Source: Bacillus sp. ISL-18
Lineage (GTDB): Bacteria; Bacillota; Bacilli; Bacillales; Cytobacillaceae
Assembly: GCF_018613415.1 (NCBI RefSeq)
Contig: NZ_JAGGQG010000014.1
Span: 248,001-312,000, forward strand
Direction: 5' to 3'
Length of the DNA stretch: 64,000 nt
The notes under the pieces: model-generated
Database searches by the model: none
What the model was told of the DNA's origin: nothing
Seen by the model: the letters and a program-made list of their open reading frames with translations, nothing else
Translations under genes and position numbers: made by a program
Shown: positions 25,163 through 32,682 of the stretch, in pieces
Layout of the letters: each line of letters starts with the position of its first letter
Numbering within the stretch: the stretch's first letter is position 1

Positions 25163-25187
25163 GTTTTATTTCATTTGGAGCGGATAT
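25163..25187 (+). promoter_or_regulatory. Probable sigma-B promoter of the GSP17M-like gene
   Basis: GTTTTA-N13-GGATAT, 36 nt upstream of the start; one deviation in the -10. Confidence 0.65.
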
Positions 25188-25222
25188 ATACGTAACAGAA
25201 GTTGAAAAAAGGAGGAAGCGAA

Positions 25223-25549
25223 ATGGAAACAGTTAGAATCGTTGAAAATGGTGTACAAGCGAAACAAGAAATTGAGCAGTTGATCACGCAGGGGTATACA
25301 AAGGATGAAATCTACTTGTTAGCCCATGACAGAAACCGCTCTGAGGACCTAACCGATGCATTAGATATTAACGATATTAGTGTTCAAGAGCAGGGGGTAT
25401 TCGATTCTATTGCTAATGTTTTCAAAAGTCGCGGAGACGAACTTCGCTCGAAATTAGAGTCACTAGGCGTATCAAGTAATGATGCGGAACGATACGAAGA
25501 AGAATTGGACCATGGCAAGGTCATCGTTGTAGCAGCAAAATCAGCCTAA
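25223..25549 (+). CDS. yflT: General stress protein 17M-like protein (YflT family)
   Basis: 108 aa of the GSP17M family (VENGVQAKQEIEQLITQGYT, EIYLLAHDRNRSEDL), sigma-B dependent in B. subtilis, role unknown. ATG 25223 follows AAAGGAGG; the frame from 25202 reads through that site. A hairpin and a small gene follow. Confidence 0.85.
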   Translation: METVRIVENGVQAKQEIEQLITQGYTKDEIYLLAHDRNRSEDLTDALDINDISVQEQGVFDSIANVFKSRGDELRSKLESLGVSSNDAERYEEELDHGKVIVVAAKSA

Positions 25550-25562
25550 CCATATATAAAAT

Positions 25563-25592
25563 ATCGATAGGAAGCAGCCGTTTCCTATCGAT
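25563..25592. other. Hairpin after the GSP17M-like gene
   Basis: ATCGATAGGAA / TTTCCTATCGAT with a 7-nt loop. There is no T run on the plus strand (AAAAAAA follows), so it is a processing or weak stop structure at best. Confidence 0.5.
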
Positions 25593-25616
25593 TAAAAAAA
25601 TAATGAGGTGATGAAG

Positions 25617-25796
25617 ATGAAATTTTCGAAGCAAAGTTTAGATACATTATTAGGTGTCCACCGAATCGTAAGACACCGAGGAAGTAAAAAACGCAGCTTA
25701 GAGGATTATTTTGAAAATCCAATTATCCATAAGGAGATTCAAGGGGACAGGGTGTTTGTTCCATTAAGTCTCGACCGGGTGTGGAATGAGATATAA
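25617..25796 (+). CDS. Short basic protein of unknown function
   Basis: 59 aa from ATG 25617 (GAGGTG 6 nt upstream), hydrophilic and basic (VHRIVRHRGSKKRSLEDYFE). No family recognised. Behind the GSP17M-like gene, possibly co-transcribed. Support is the ribosome site and coherent composition only. Confidence 0.5.
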   Translation: MKFSKQSLDTLLGVHRIVRHRGSKKRSLEDYFENPIIHKEIQGDRVFVPLSLDRVWNEI

Positions 25797-25803
25797 TTTT
25801 CAT

Positions 25804-25856
25804 TTGCCTGCTTAAACATATGTCTCTCAGGAGGAAATTTGTTTAGGCAGGCAATT
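25804..25856 (+). other. Long hairpin between the stress island and ywzB
   Basis: TTGCCTGCTTAAACA pairs with TGTTTAGGCAGGCAA (15 pairs, one G-U) around a 23-nt loop that includes CAGGAGG. The following bases are TTTATATG, so it may act as a weak terminator; the exposed ribosome-site-like loop is odd. Confidence 0.55.
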
Positions 25857-25977
25857 TATATGTAAACCCTTTCCTTATTTTGAATAATCCAAAAATATCC
25901 AAAATGTGAATCTTTTCTGATTTTCATACGTCAATATGATAGAATATTGTTTGGACCTGAAAAGGGAGGGGAAATGG

Positions 25978-26211
25978 ATGGAGGACTTTGGGCAAATAGC
26001 GTTAGTGAGTATCCTGTCACATCTCATCTTTATTGTGATCGCCTGGTATGCACTGCAGGCAATCCGTTTAGAAAAGTTGTTGAAACAAAACCATGTGGTT
26101 CAGGCACGATTACTATACATATTATTAGCCATCATGATCGGTTCATCTGTTAGTAACTTTTTCCTTGACTATCTGCAGTGGTCTAAGCAACTGCCATTAT
26201 TACTGCCATAA
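25978..26211 (+). CDS. ywzB: DUF1146 membrane protein YwzB
   Basis: 77 aa, two transmembrane helices (about 9-28, 46-68), DUF1146 family, unknown function. ATG 25978 has GGGAGGGG upstream; the frame from 25936 lacks one. In B. subtilis ywzB precedes ywmB-murAA-spoIID, exactly the order here, which supports the identification. Confidence 0.85.
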   Translation: MEDFGQIALVSILSHLIFIVIAWYALQAIRLEKLLKQNHVVQARLLYILLAIMIGSSVSNFFLDYLQWSKQLPLLLP

Positions 26212-26226
26212 GCGACGGGGCGGAAG

Positions 26227-26288
26227 GGAAGCATGGGGACGGTTCTCCTGCTTCCTGTAGGAAGCACAAGAACCGTCCCCATGCTTCC
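26227..26288. repeat. GGGACGGTTCT palindrome, copy 2
   Basis: GGAAGCATGGGGACGGTTCT and its complement around TGCTTCCTGTAGGAAGCA, with a small internal mismatch. Together with sequence up to 26514 it fills the 303-bp gap before ywmB; a possible TTGACA -35 box lies at about 26298. Confidence 0.85.
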
Positions 26289-26514
26289 TTGCTTCACCTT
26301 GACAAATGGAATTGGAAAAATTTTAGGTCTTCTTTCGTGTTTCCAAAACACAATATTCCGAGTACAATCGAGTTTATGTGGAAAGCTAAGGATGTCCCAA
26401 ATTTGGAATGTATGAAATGATTGAATGAGCTCATTTTTGTCATAAAGTGACGACATTTCCCACGTATTGCTCTCGAATTGCCTGGCAACAATGGTGGTAA
26501 GGGGGAGTGGAGAA

Positions 26515-27324
26515 ATGAAGAGACATGTTAAGAATTTTATATATATAATTTTAATTGTCAGTTTGATCCTTGTTATGATGGGAAACAAAACAACTGAAGC
26601 CATGAGCAGCTTTTTAAAGGCAGAAAAGCAGGCCAGCCGTGACTCGGTGAATTTGCCAAATGGCGCCGAGGAATTAGCGAAGATAGGCTCTACTTTGCAA
26701 GCCGAACATATTTTGCTCGATAATTGGTCTTTTTATGCACGTGAGCATGTGACGGGCATGAAGAGTGTAGAAGAAGTGCAGAAATATGCGAAAAAGCTTC
26801 AGCAGAAGTTTCCGGATTGGAAATGGTCTGTAACGAACACTAGTCAAAAGTGGCAAGTGACAGCAATATCTCCAACATCAAAACACCACCAAGAAATGCT
26901 TCAATTAATGGCAACCCACACAAAACAACCTGTAGATGCGTATATAGTATATAGTGTTCGTGGAAGTGAGTGGAACAAGGCGACTGAAGGCTTTTTTACT
27001 ACCAAAGAGTTCCGAAATAGGCTATCTGACATATTTCGGGGCAAACCTACAGTTTTTTCTTGTATGAAGGGCGTTTTCAATGATAAGATTGATACGGCTT
27101 TGGCAAAGAAAGCTGGCAGGGTGATGTCAGATTTTAATGCAAAAGAGATCGAAGCGTTAAAAGAGGAGAATTTCATGTCGGTTTCGGCATCATCGCCAAT
27201 GTTTACAGGCTCCATAGATCATAAATTGAATAACATGAATTTACAAATTGGCTTACGCTCCGAAGGATTGGGCGCGAAGACTACCATAGTAGTTGGAACC
27301 CCTATCATTACGATTGAATATTAA
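26515..27324 (+). CDS. ywmB: YwmB family exported protein
   Basis: 269 aa, signal peptide or anchor at residues 6-27 (FIYIILIVSLILVMMGN), then an extracytoplasmic domain of the YwmB (TATA-box-binding-like fold) family with no known biochemical role. ATG 26515 has AAGGGGGAG upstream. Upstream neighbour of murA, as in B. subtilis. Confidence 0.85.
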   Translation: MKRHVKNFIYIILIVSLILVMMGNKTTEAMSSFLKAEKQASRDSVNLPNGAEELAKIGSTLQAEHILLDNWSFYAREHVTGMKSVEEVQKYAKKLQQKFPDWKWSVTNTSQKWQVTAISPTSKHHQEMLQLMATHTKQPVDAYIVYSVRGSEWNKATEGFFTTKEFRNRLSDIFRGKPTVFSCMKGVFNDKIDTALAKKAGRVMSDFNAKEIEALKEENFMSVSASSPMFTGSIDHKLNNMNLQIGLRSEGLGAKTTIVVGTPIITIEY

Positions 27325-27356
27325 TATAGAGAAAATGGACGCGGAGGGGAATACTC

Positions 27357-28667
27357 TTGGAAAAGATCATCGTCCGCGGCGGACAAAGGTTATCAGGTAC
27401 GGTTAAAGTTGAAGGTGCAAAAAATGCCGTGCTGCCTGTGCTCGCTGCAACATTATTAGCAAGTGATGGAAAAAGTGTGATACGTGATGTACCCACACTC
27501 TCCGATGTATACACAATAAATGAAGTGATTCGCAACTTAAACGCTGAAGTGGCTTTTGACAATAATACAGTTGTTGTTGATGCATCTAGAGTGTTAAAAG
27601 AAGAGGCGCCGTTTGAATACGTACGAAAAATGCGTGCGTCTGTCCTCGTAATGGGATCGCTATTAGCTCGAAATGGCAGGGCCCGGGTTGCGTTACCTGG
27701 CGGCTGTGCGATTGGATCCCGTCCTATTGACCAGCACTTAAAAGGCTTTGAAGCAATGGGTGCGAAGGTAAAGGTAGGAAATGGCTTTATTGAAGCGGAG
27801 GTTGACGGCCGCTTAAAAGGTGCAAAGATTTATTTAGATTTCCCAAGTGTAGGGGCAACAGAAAATATCATGATGGCAGCATCTCTAGCACAGGGTACTA
27901 CCATTATTGAAAATGTTGCAAAAGAACCAGAGATTGTCGATTTAGCTAATTTCTTGAACAAAATGGGCGCTCGCGTTAAGGGTGCCGGCACTGGTACTTT
28001 GCGTATTGAAGGCGTTGATGTATTATTTGGCGCTGAACATGCGATTATTCCTGACCGGATTGAAGCAGGTACGTTTATGGTAGCTGCGGCGATTACAGGT
28101 GGAGATGTATTGGTAAGAGGTGCAGTCCCTGAACACTTATCTTCTTTGATTGCGAAAATGGAAGAGATGGACGTTGAGATTCATGAGGAAGAAGATGGCG
28201 TTCGTGTCATCGGTCCTGATCGTCTGAAGGCAGTCGATATTAAAACGATGCCGCACCCAGGTTTCCCAACTGATATGCAATCACAAATGATGGCGTTATT
28301 GCTTCGTGCAGAGGGTACTTCTATGATTACTGAAACCGTGTTTGAGAACCGTTTTATGCATGTGGAAGAATTCCGCCGCATGAATGCAGATATCAAGATT
28401 GAAGGCCGTTCTGTTATTTTAAATGGTCCTTCTAATTTGCAGGGGGCTGAAGTGTCCGCAACGGATCTTCGTGCCGCAGCAGCGTTGATTCTGACTGGTT
28501 TGGTGTCTGAAGGAATGACACGCGTTACGGAGTTGAAACACTTAGACCGCGGTTATGTGAACTTCCACGGCAAGTTGGCAGGATTAGGGGCAGATATCGA
28601 ACGTATTACAGAAGCAGACGAAACGTTTGTTGAAGCAAAGAAATATGTTTCTGATATGAATGCTTAA
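27357..28667 (+). CDS. murA: UDP-N-acetylglucosamine 1-carboxyvinyltransferase MurA
   Basis: 436-aa cytoplasmic enzyme of the first committed step of peptidoglycan synthesis. N-terminal KVEGAKNAVLPVLAA with the substrate-binding Lys-Asn, catalytic Cys in LPGGCAIGSRPIDQHLKG, and GFPTDMQSQMMALL are all intact. TTG start with GCGGAGGGG upstream. 32 nt behind ywmB, probably one operon; strong terminator after it. Confidence 0.97.
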   Translation: MEKIIVRGGQRLSGTVKVEGAKNAVLPVLAATLLASDGKSVIRDVPTLSDVYTINEVIRNLNAEVAFDNNTVVVDASRVLKEEAPFEYVRKMRASVLVMGSLLARNGRARVALPGGCAIGSRPIDQHLKGFEAMGAKVKVGNGFIEAEVDGRLKGAKIYLDFPSVGATENIMMAASLAQGTTIIENVAKEPEIVDLANFLNKMGARVKGAGTGTLRIEGVDVLFGAEHAIIPDRIEAGTFMVAAAITGGDVLVRGAVPEHLSSLIAKMEEMDVEIHEEEDGVRVIGPDRLKAVDIKTMPHPGFPTDMQSQMMALLLRAEGTSMITETVFENRFMHVEEFRRMNADIKIEGRSVILNGPSNLQGAEVSATDLRAAAALILTGLVSEGMTRVTELKHLDRGYVNFHGKLAGLGADIERITEADETFVEAKKYVSDMNA

Positions 28668-28701
28668 AGCTTACTAAAAGAGAATGAAAGTTAAGTGAAA
28701 G

Positions 28702-28761
28702 AATCCCTTAGTAGACAGTCGTCTGATATCTGACGGCTGTAGTACTAAGGGATTCTTTTGT
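28702..28761 (+). terminator. Terminator after murA
   Basis: GAATCCCTTAGTA and GACAGTCGTC pair with GACGGCTGT and TACTAAGGGATTC, then TTTTG. Stem over 20 pairs. Confidence 0.88.
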
Positions 28762-28768
28762 TATAGCT

Positions 28769-28895
28769 GGTGCCTGTCACCGTTTCCTAGGTGGGGAGCT
28801 TAAACAAGGTGTTAATGGTAGGAATGGTGCCTGTCACCGATACCCAGGTGGGGAGCATAATCAAAGTGTTAATGGTAGGAATGGTGCCTGTCACC
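28769..28895 (+). repeat. 57-bp tandem repeat carrying three GGTGCCTGTCACC elements
   Basis: GGTGCCTGTCACC starts at 28769, 28826 and 28883, an exact 57-bp period. The unit bodies share AGGTGGGGAGC and GTTAATGGTAGGAAT. It occupies most of the 361-bp gap between the murA terminator and spoIID; the remaining 130 bp before spoIID has no gene. Confidence 0.92.
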
Positions 28896-29028
28896 AATTC
28901 CAACAACATCATCATCCACTGCTAAAAAATCTGTAATAAATGCTTGTCCGCATCCATATGTATGTAATTGAGACGCAATCCGGCAGGTTTGTGCTGGCTC
29001 GAGAATTTTACAAACTGGAGGCACTATC

Positions 29029-30069
29029 ATGAACAAAATCAAACCACTCATCGTACTAGCATCACTCCTCATTGCCTTAACCATCATTATTCCCTCTGTC
29101 GTCGTATTACCATTCTCAGGGGACCGCAACACGAGCGGAAAGCTCGGGGAAGACTTAACCAAGGCTTCCGCAAAGGCAACGCCGACAACCTCAAGCGTAG
29201 ACGCTGACACGGCTGTAACAGTAGCGGTTTATCGCTCGGCGAGAAAGGTAATTGAAAAAGTTCCATTTGAAGATTATCTGGTTGGGGTTGTGGCAGCGGA
29301 AATGCCGGCAGAATTTAAGGAAGAAGCACTCAAGGCTCAGGCACTAGCGGCACGAACATATATCGTAAACAGATTGGTAAATAAAGATACGATGGGTGTA
29401 CCAAAGGGTGCACAGGTGACGGATACGCAAATCCATCAGGTCTATATGAATGATGGTGAAATGAGGCGCGACTGGGGTCAGGATTACACGTGGAAAAAGA
29501 AAAAGGTCATCGAAGCCGTTCGCTCAACGGGCGGCCAGATTTTGACCTATGCCGGAAAACCGATCGATGCCTTGTTCTTTTCGACTGGAAATGGCTATAC
29601 CGAAGACTCAGAGGACTACTGGGCTGGCAGTATACCCTATTTACGAAGTGTTTCAAGTCCATGGGATAAAGAGTCGCCGAAGTTTTCCAATCAAAAGGTG
29701 CTAACGGTGAGAGCGTTTGAAACGAAACTCGGTGTGAAGATTGGCTCAAGTTCGACAATCGGAAAAATTGTCGCCCGTACCACTGGAAAGCGGGTGGCGA
29801 AAGTAGACTTTAATGGCAAGGTGTTAACGGGAAGGGACATCCGTGAAAAACTGGATTTGAAGTCATCGGATTTTTCTTGGCAGCGAAAGGGAAATAATAT
29901 TGTCATCTCGACCAAAGGCTTTGGCCACGGTGTCGGTATGAGTCAATACGGAGCGAACGGCATGGCCGAAAATGGATCGGATTATAAGGCGATCGTGAAG
30001 CATTACTATAAAGGGGTAGAGATTGCCTCCGCAGAGAGTATGCTGTCAACCTTAACCGCACAAAAATAA
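29029..30069 (+). CDS. spoIID: Stage II sporulation protein D (lytic transglycosylase)
   Basis: 346 aa, mother-cell membrane-anchored peptidoglycan glycan-strand cleaving enzyme needed for engulfment. N-terminal anchor (residues 5-26), then the SpoIID domain with the catalytic-type Glu in VVAAEMPAEFKEEALKAQAL, ARTYIV, YTEDSEDYWAGSIPYLRSV and GHGVGMSQYGANGMA. TGGAGG upstream of the ATG. Follows murA as in B. subtilis. A SpoIID/SpoIIQ pair is split here by an oppositely oriented gerAB gene. Confidence 0.95.
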   Translation: MNKIKPLIVLASLLIALTIIIPSVVVLPFSGDRNTSGKLGEDLTKASAKATPTTSSVDADTAVTVAVYRSARKVIEKVPFEDYLVGVVAAEMPAEFKEEALKAQALAARTYIVNRLVNKDTMGVPKGAQVTDTQIHQVYMNDGEMRRDWGQDYTWKKKKVIEAVRSTGGQILTYAGKPIDALFFSTGNGYTEDSEDYWAGSIPYLRSVSSPWDKESPKFSNQKVLTVRAFETKLGVKIGSSSTIGKIVARTTGKRVAKVDFNGKVLTGRDIREKLDLKSSDFSWQRKGNNIVISTKGFGHGVGMSQYGANGMAENGSDYKAIVKHYYKGVEIASAESMLSTLTAQK

Positions 30070-30108
30070 ATAAGTCAGGCGTGGCGCCTGGCTTATTTAT
30101 TTTGTCTA
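30068..30108. terminator. Terminator between spoIID and gerAB
   Basis: AATAAGTCAGGCG / CGCCTGGCTTATT with a 3-nt loop followed by TATTTTGT; A-rich on the left side, so it can serve the convergent gerAB-like gene too. Confidence 0.8.
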
Positions 30109-30116
30109 GGTACTTG

Positions 30117-31214
30117 TCAATGACCACTTTTTAAACCTTTTACAAAAGCAATGATTAACAGAATTATTGGAATAATGACTTGAAAAGGCATGTGTAAAAG
30201 ATAGGGGATAATCATCATGCCTTCTTGTATATGTTCTGAATAATTGGAAGCGATTGTCATCGAACCTATTATAATGACGACCCCGAGCGGGAAAATAAGC
30301 GTGGAGTGGTCTTTCAGTTTAAAAAGGTCTGCAGCTCCAATCACAGCAACATAATAATAAAGACATAATTTAAAAAATCCAGCAACAATCAAATAAAGAA
30401 TAAAAAAAATATCCAGGCGTTGGATAAAAGTCGTGAGTTCAATTTTTCTAATCGTGTTATAGAGTGGGAAGGGGGAGCGAATAAATAATTCCACCCCTAA
30501 TACCGCAACATTGATGACGGATGTAATCGCGATGTTAATACCGCTTAATATCATTCCACTCAAACAAACCGTTACCACTTTCTTTTGATTTTTAAAAAAA
30601 GGCAGCAGCATCGTAAGAATGACCATTTCACCGAAAGGAAAATGGGTTGTTGATCTTAAAACGGTTTTTAAAACGGGACTCCAGCCATTTTCAAGGATTG
30701 GTTTTAGGTTTTCTATATGTAAGATCTCCGTAAATATAATGGTAAAAAAACCTAGAATGGCTAATAAATAAACACCAATAAAACAAAGCTCGCCCACTCT
30801 AGCGATAACTTCAAAACCCTTAAAAATCCCGTACATAATCGTAATAATCATAACCGTATTCAGTATGATTAAGGGGGTATTTGTGTAAATGGTAGTCACT
30901 AAAAGCTCCCCAATATCTCTTAAAACTCTTGAACTCTGATATAAGAAATAAGAAATATAGAAAAAGGCAATCAAACTGCCTGCCCATTTCCCTAAGATTT
31001 TTTGGACATAACTCGTCAACGGAAGTTCAGGATAGTAGGTAAAGAGCCGATAATAAATCAAAAAGAGTAATACTCCACCTGCTAGTCCGAGTAAATTTGC
31101 GATCCAGGCATCCTGTTTGGCCGTTGCTCCGGGACCAAACAAAACAGCCGTACCTAATTCAAATAAAACAATCAGGACAAACATTTGGTACGAACTGATT
31201 TGGAGCTTCTGCAT
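30117..31214 (-). CDS. GerAB/spore germination amino acid permease family protein
   Basis: 365 aa, about ten transmembrane helices, GerAB-type endospore permease (SSYQMFVLIVLFELGTAVLF at the N-terminus, typical for the family). In germinant receptors GerAB works with GerAA and GerAC; neither is adjacent, so this is an orphan B subunit. Start 31214 (MQKLQIS) has AAGGGATG upstream and fits the family N-terminus. Placed on the opposite strand between spoIID and spoIIQ. Confidence 0.88.
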   Translation of the reverse strand: MQKLQISSYQMFVLIVLFELGTAVLFGPGATAKQDAWIANLLGLAGGVLLFLIYYRLFTYYPELPLTSYVQKILGKWAGSLIAFFYISYFLYQSSRVLRDIGELLVTTIYTNTPLIILNTVMIITIMYGIFKGFEVIARVGELCFIGVYLLAILGFFTIIFTEILHIENLKPILENGWSPVLKTVLRSTTHFPFGEMVILTMLLPFFKNQKKVVTVCLSGMILSGINIAITSVINVAVLGVELFIRSPFPLYNTIRKIELTTFIQRLDIFFILYLIVAGFFKLCLYYYVAVIGAADLFKLKDHSTLIFPLGVVIIIGSMTIASNYSEHIQEGMMIIPYLLHMPFQVIIPIILLIIAFVKGLKSGH

Positions 31215-31533
31215 ACGTTCATCCCTTCTTCCCCAAAAACATTGGTTACAGGAAACCTCTTCATTTACAGTAAGAAATAGCAAAATGCATCTATAATAGG
31301 ATTACCTTTTTTTCTCATTTTAGTAATTATTTTGACCGATCCGGTGACCTTATATTAATTCGATAGAAAGGGCAACTCTCGCATCACAACCAACAACAAG
31401 GCCACCTCGAAAAGTTTTTAAAAAAGAATGCATAAAATCATGCCTACTGTCGAAAAATAAGTTTTAAAAATTTTTTTATCGCCGTGTATATAATTCTACT
31501 TATCTGTTCAGAATGATTGCTGAGGTGATGAAA
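31215..31533. other. Intergenic region between gerAB-like gene and spoIIQ
   Basis: 319 bp holding the divergent control regions. AT-rich; no gene, strong hairpin or clear promoter that I would defend, although spoIIQ should carry a forespore sigma-F promoter here. Confidence 0.5.
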
Positions 31534-32343
31534 ATGAGAGAGGAAGAAAACAAACGATCTTCTCAAAGTTCCAGTGTAAAACGCTTTTTCAAAAAGCGTT
31601 GGGTATTTCCAGCCATTTATATCGCAAGTGCAGCAATCATTTTAACCGGAGTCCTATGGTATCAATCATCAAGCAGCAACACGAATAAGTTTGATTACAA
31701 GGCCAGTGACCTTTCCGGTAAAAAGAACAATGCTCCAGCAGTTGAAGTAAACAAGTCAATCGAAAACTTCAAAATGCCAGTAGCAAATGCCGATGATGCG
31801 GTTGTCAAAACAAAATTCTATGATTTCACAGGCAAAGCAGCGGATCAAGAATCGGCCTTAGTATTCTACAATAATACGTATGTGCCAAACACAGGAATCG
31901 ACATTACGGAGAAAAAAGGCGAAAGCTTTGATGTGACTGCGTCCCTTAGCGGAACCGTTACACGTGTCGAAGAAGATGCAACCCTAGGGAATGTTATTGA
32001 AATCGAACACGACAAAGGTATTGTCACACAATATCAATCCGTGAAAGATATTCAAGTGAAGGTTGGCGACCAAGTGAAACAAGATCAAGTTATTGCCAAG
32101 GCTGGACAAAGCTTGTTCAACGAAAAAGCTGGAACCCATGTACATTTTGAAATCCGTAAAGATGGTGTAGCAGTAAACCCAACAAACTACTTCGAAAAGT
32201 CGTTGAGCACACTGCAAGAAGACACCCTTACGAATGATAGCAAAGAATCATCAAAAACTCCGGACGTAAAACAAGACCAACAAAAAATAGAAGATCCGGC
32301 TACAGATGACTCAACCAACTCTACAGATAAAAGCAACTCATAA
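31534..32343 (+). CDS. spoIIQ: Stage II sporulation protein Q (SpoIIQ)
   Basis: 269 aa, forespore membrane protein that pairs with SpoIIIAH across the intermembrane space. One anchor (about 25-45) and a LytM/M23 domain (about 130-215). The HxH motif is kept (GTHVHFEIRKDG) but the upstream H-x3-D is N-T-G-I-D, so the zinc site is incomplete and the domain is probably non-catalytic, as in B. subtilis. S/T/D/K-rich tail. ATG 31534 has GAGGTG upstream. Confidence 0.93.
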   Translation: MREEENKRSSQSSSVKRFFKKRWVFPAIYIASAAIILTGVLWYQSSSSNTNKFDYKASDLSGKKNNAPAVEVNKSIENFKMPVANADDAVVKTKFYDFTGKAADQESALVFYNNTYVPNTGIDITEKKGESFDVTASLSGTVTRVEEDATLGNVIEIEHDKGIVTQYQSVKDIQVKVGDQVKQDQVIAKAGQSLFNEKAGTHVHFEIRKDGVAVNPTNYFEKSLSTLQEDTLTNDSKESSKTPDVKQDQQKIEDPATDDSTNSTDKSNS

Positions 32344-32407
32344 TAAAATAAGTAACAAAGGGGAAGGGGAAAAATACTTTCCTCTTTTTTTTTGTGGGAG
32401 CACGGGT

Positions 32408-32463
32408 GGGAGCACGGGGACGGTTCTCTTGCTTCCGAAGCAAGAGAACCGTCCCCGTGCTCC
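32408..32463. repeat. GGGACGGTTCT palindrome, copy 3
   Basis: GGGAGCACGGGGACGGTTCT and its complement around CTTGCTTCCGAAGCAAG. It is the main feature of the 339-bp gap between spoIIQ and the PBP gene; a short TCCG/CGGA hairpin follows. Confidence 0.9.
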
Positions 32464-32682
32464 TTTTGGGCAAAAAAAAATCCGCCATGAAGGACGGATT
32501 ATCAAAGGGGGTTTGAATAAGTGTGAATAAACATAGTATAGCGTCTAGATATGAACAAACTATTAAAAAACAATTAATAATTTCTAAAAAGGAGCACTTT
32601 TTGTGACAAAGCGTGCCAATCCGGACTTGACCATTTCCCCGCCTTAATATGTTAGAATGGAAATAAAAGGAGGGATTTGGTT

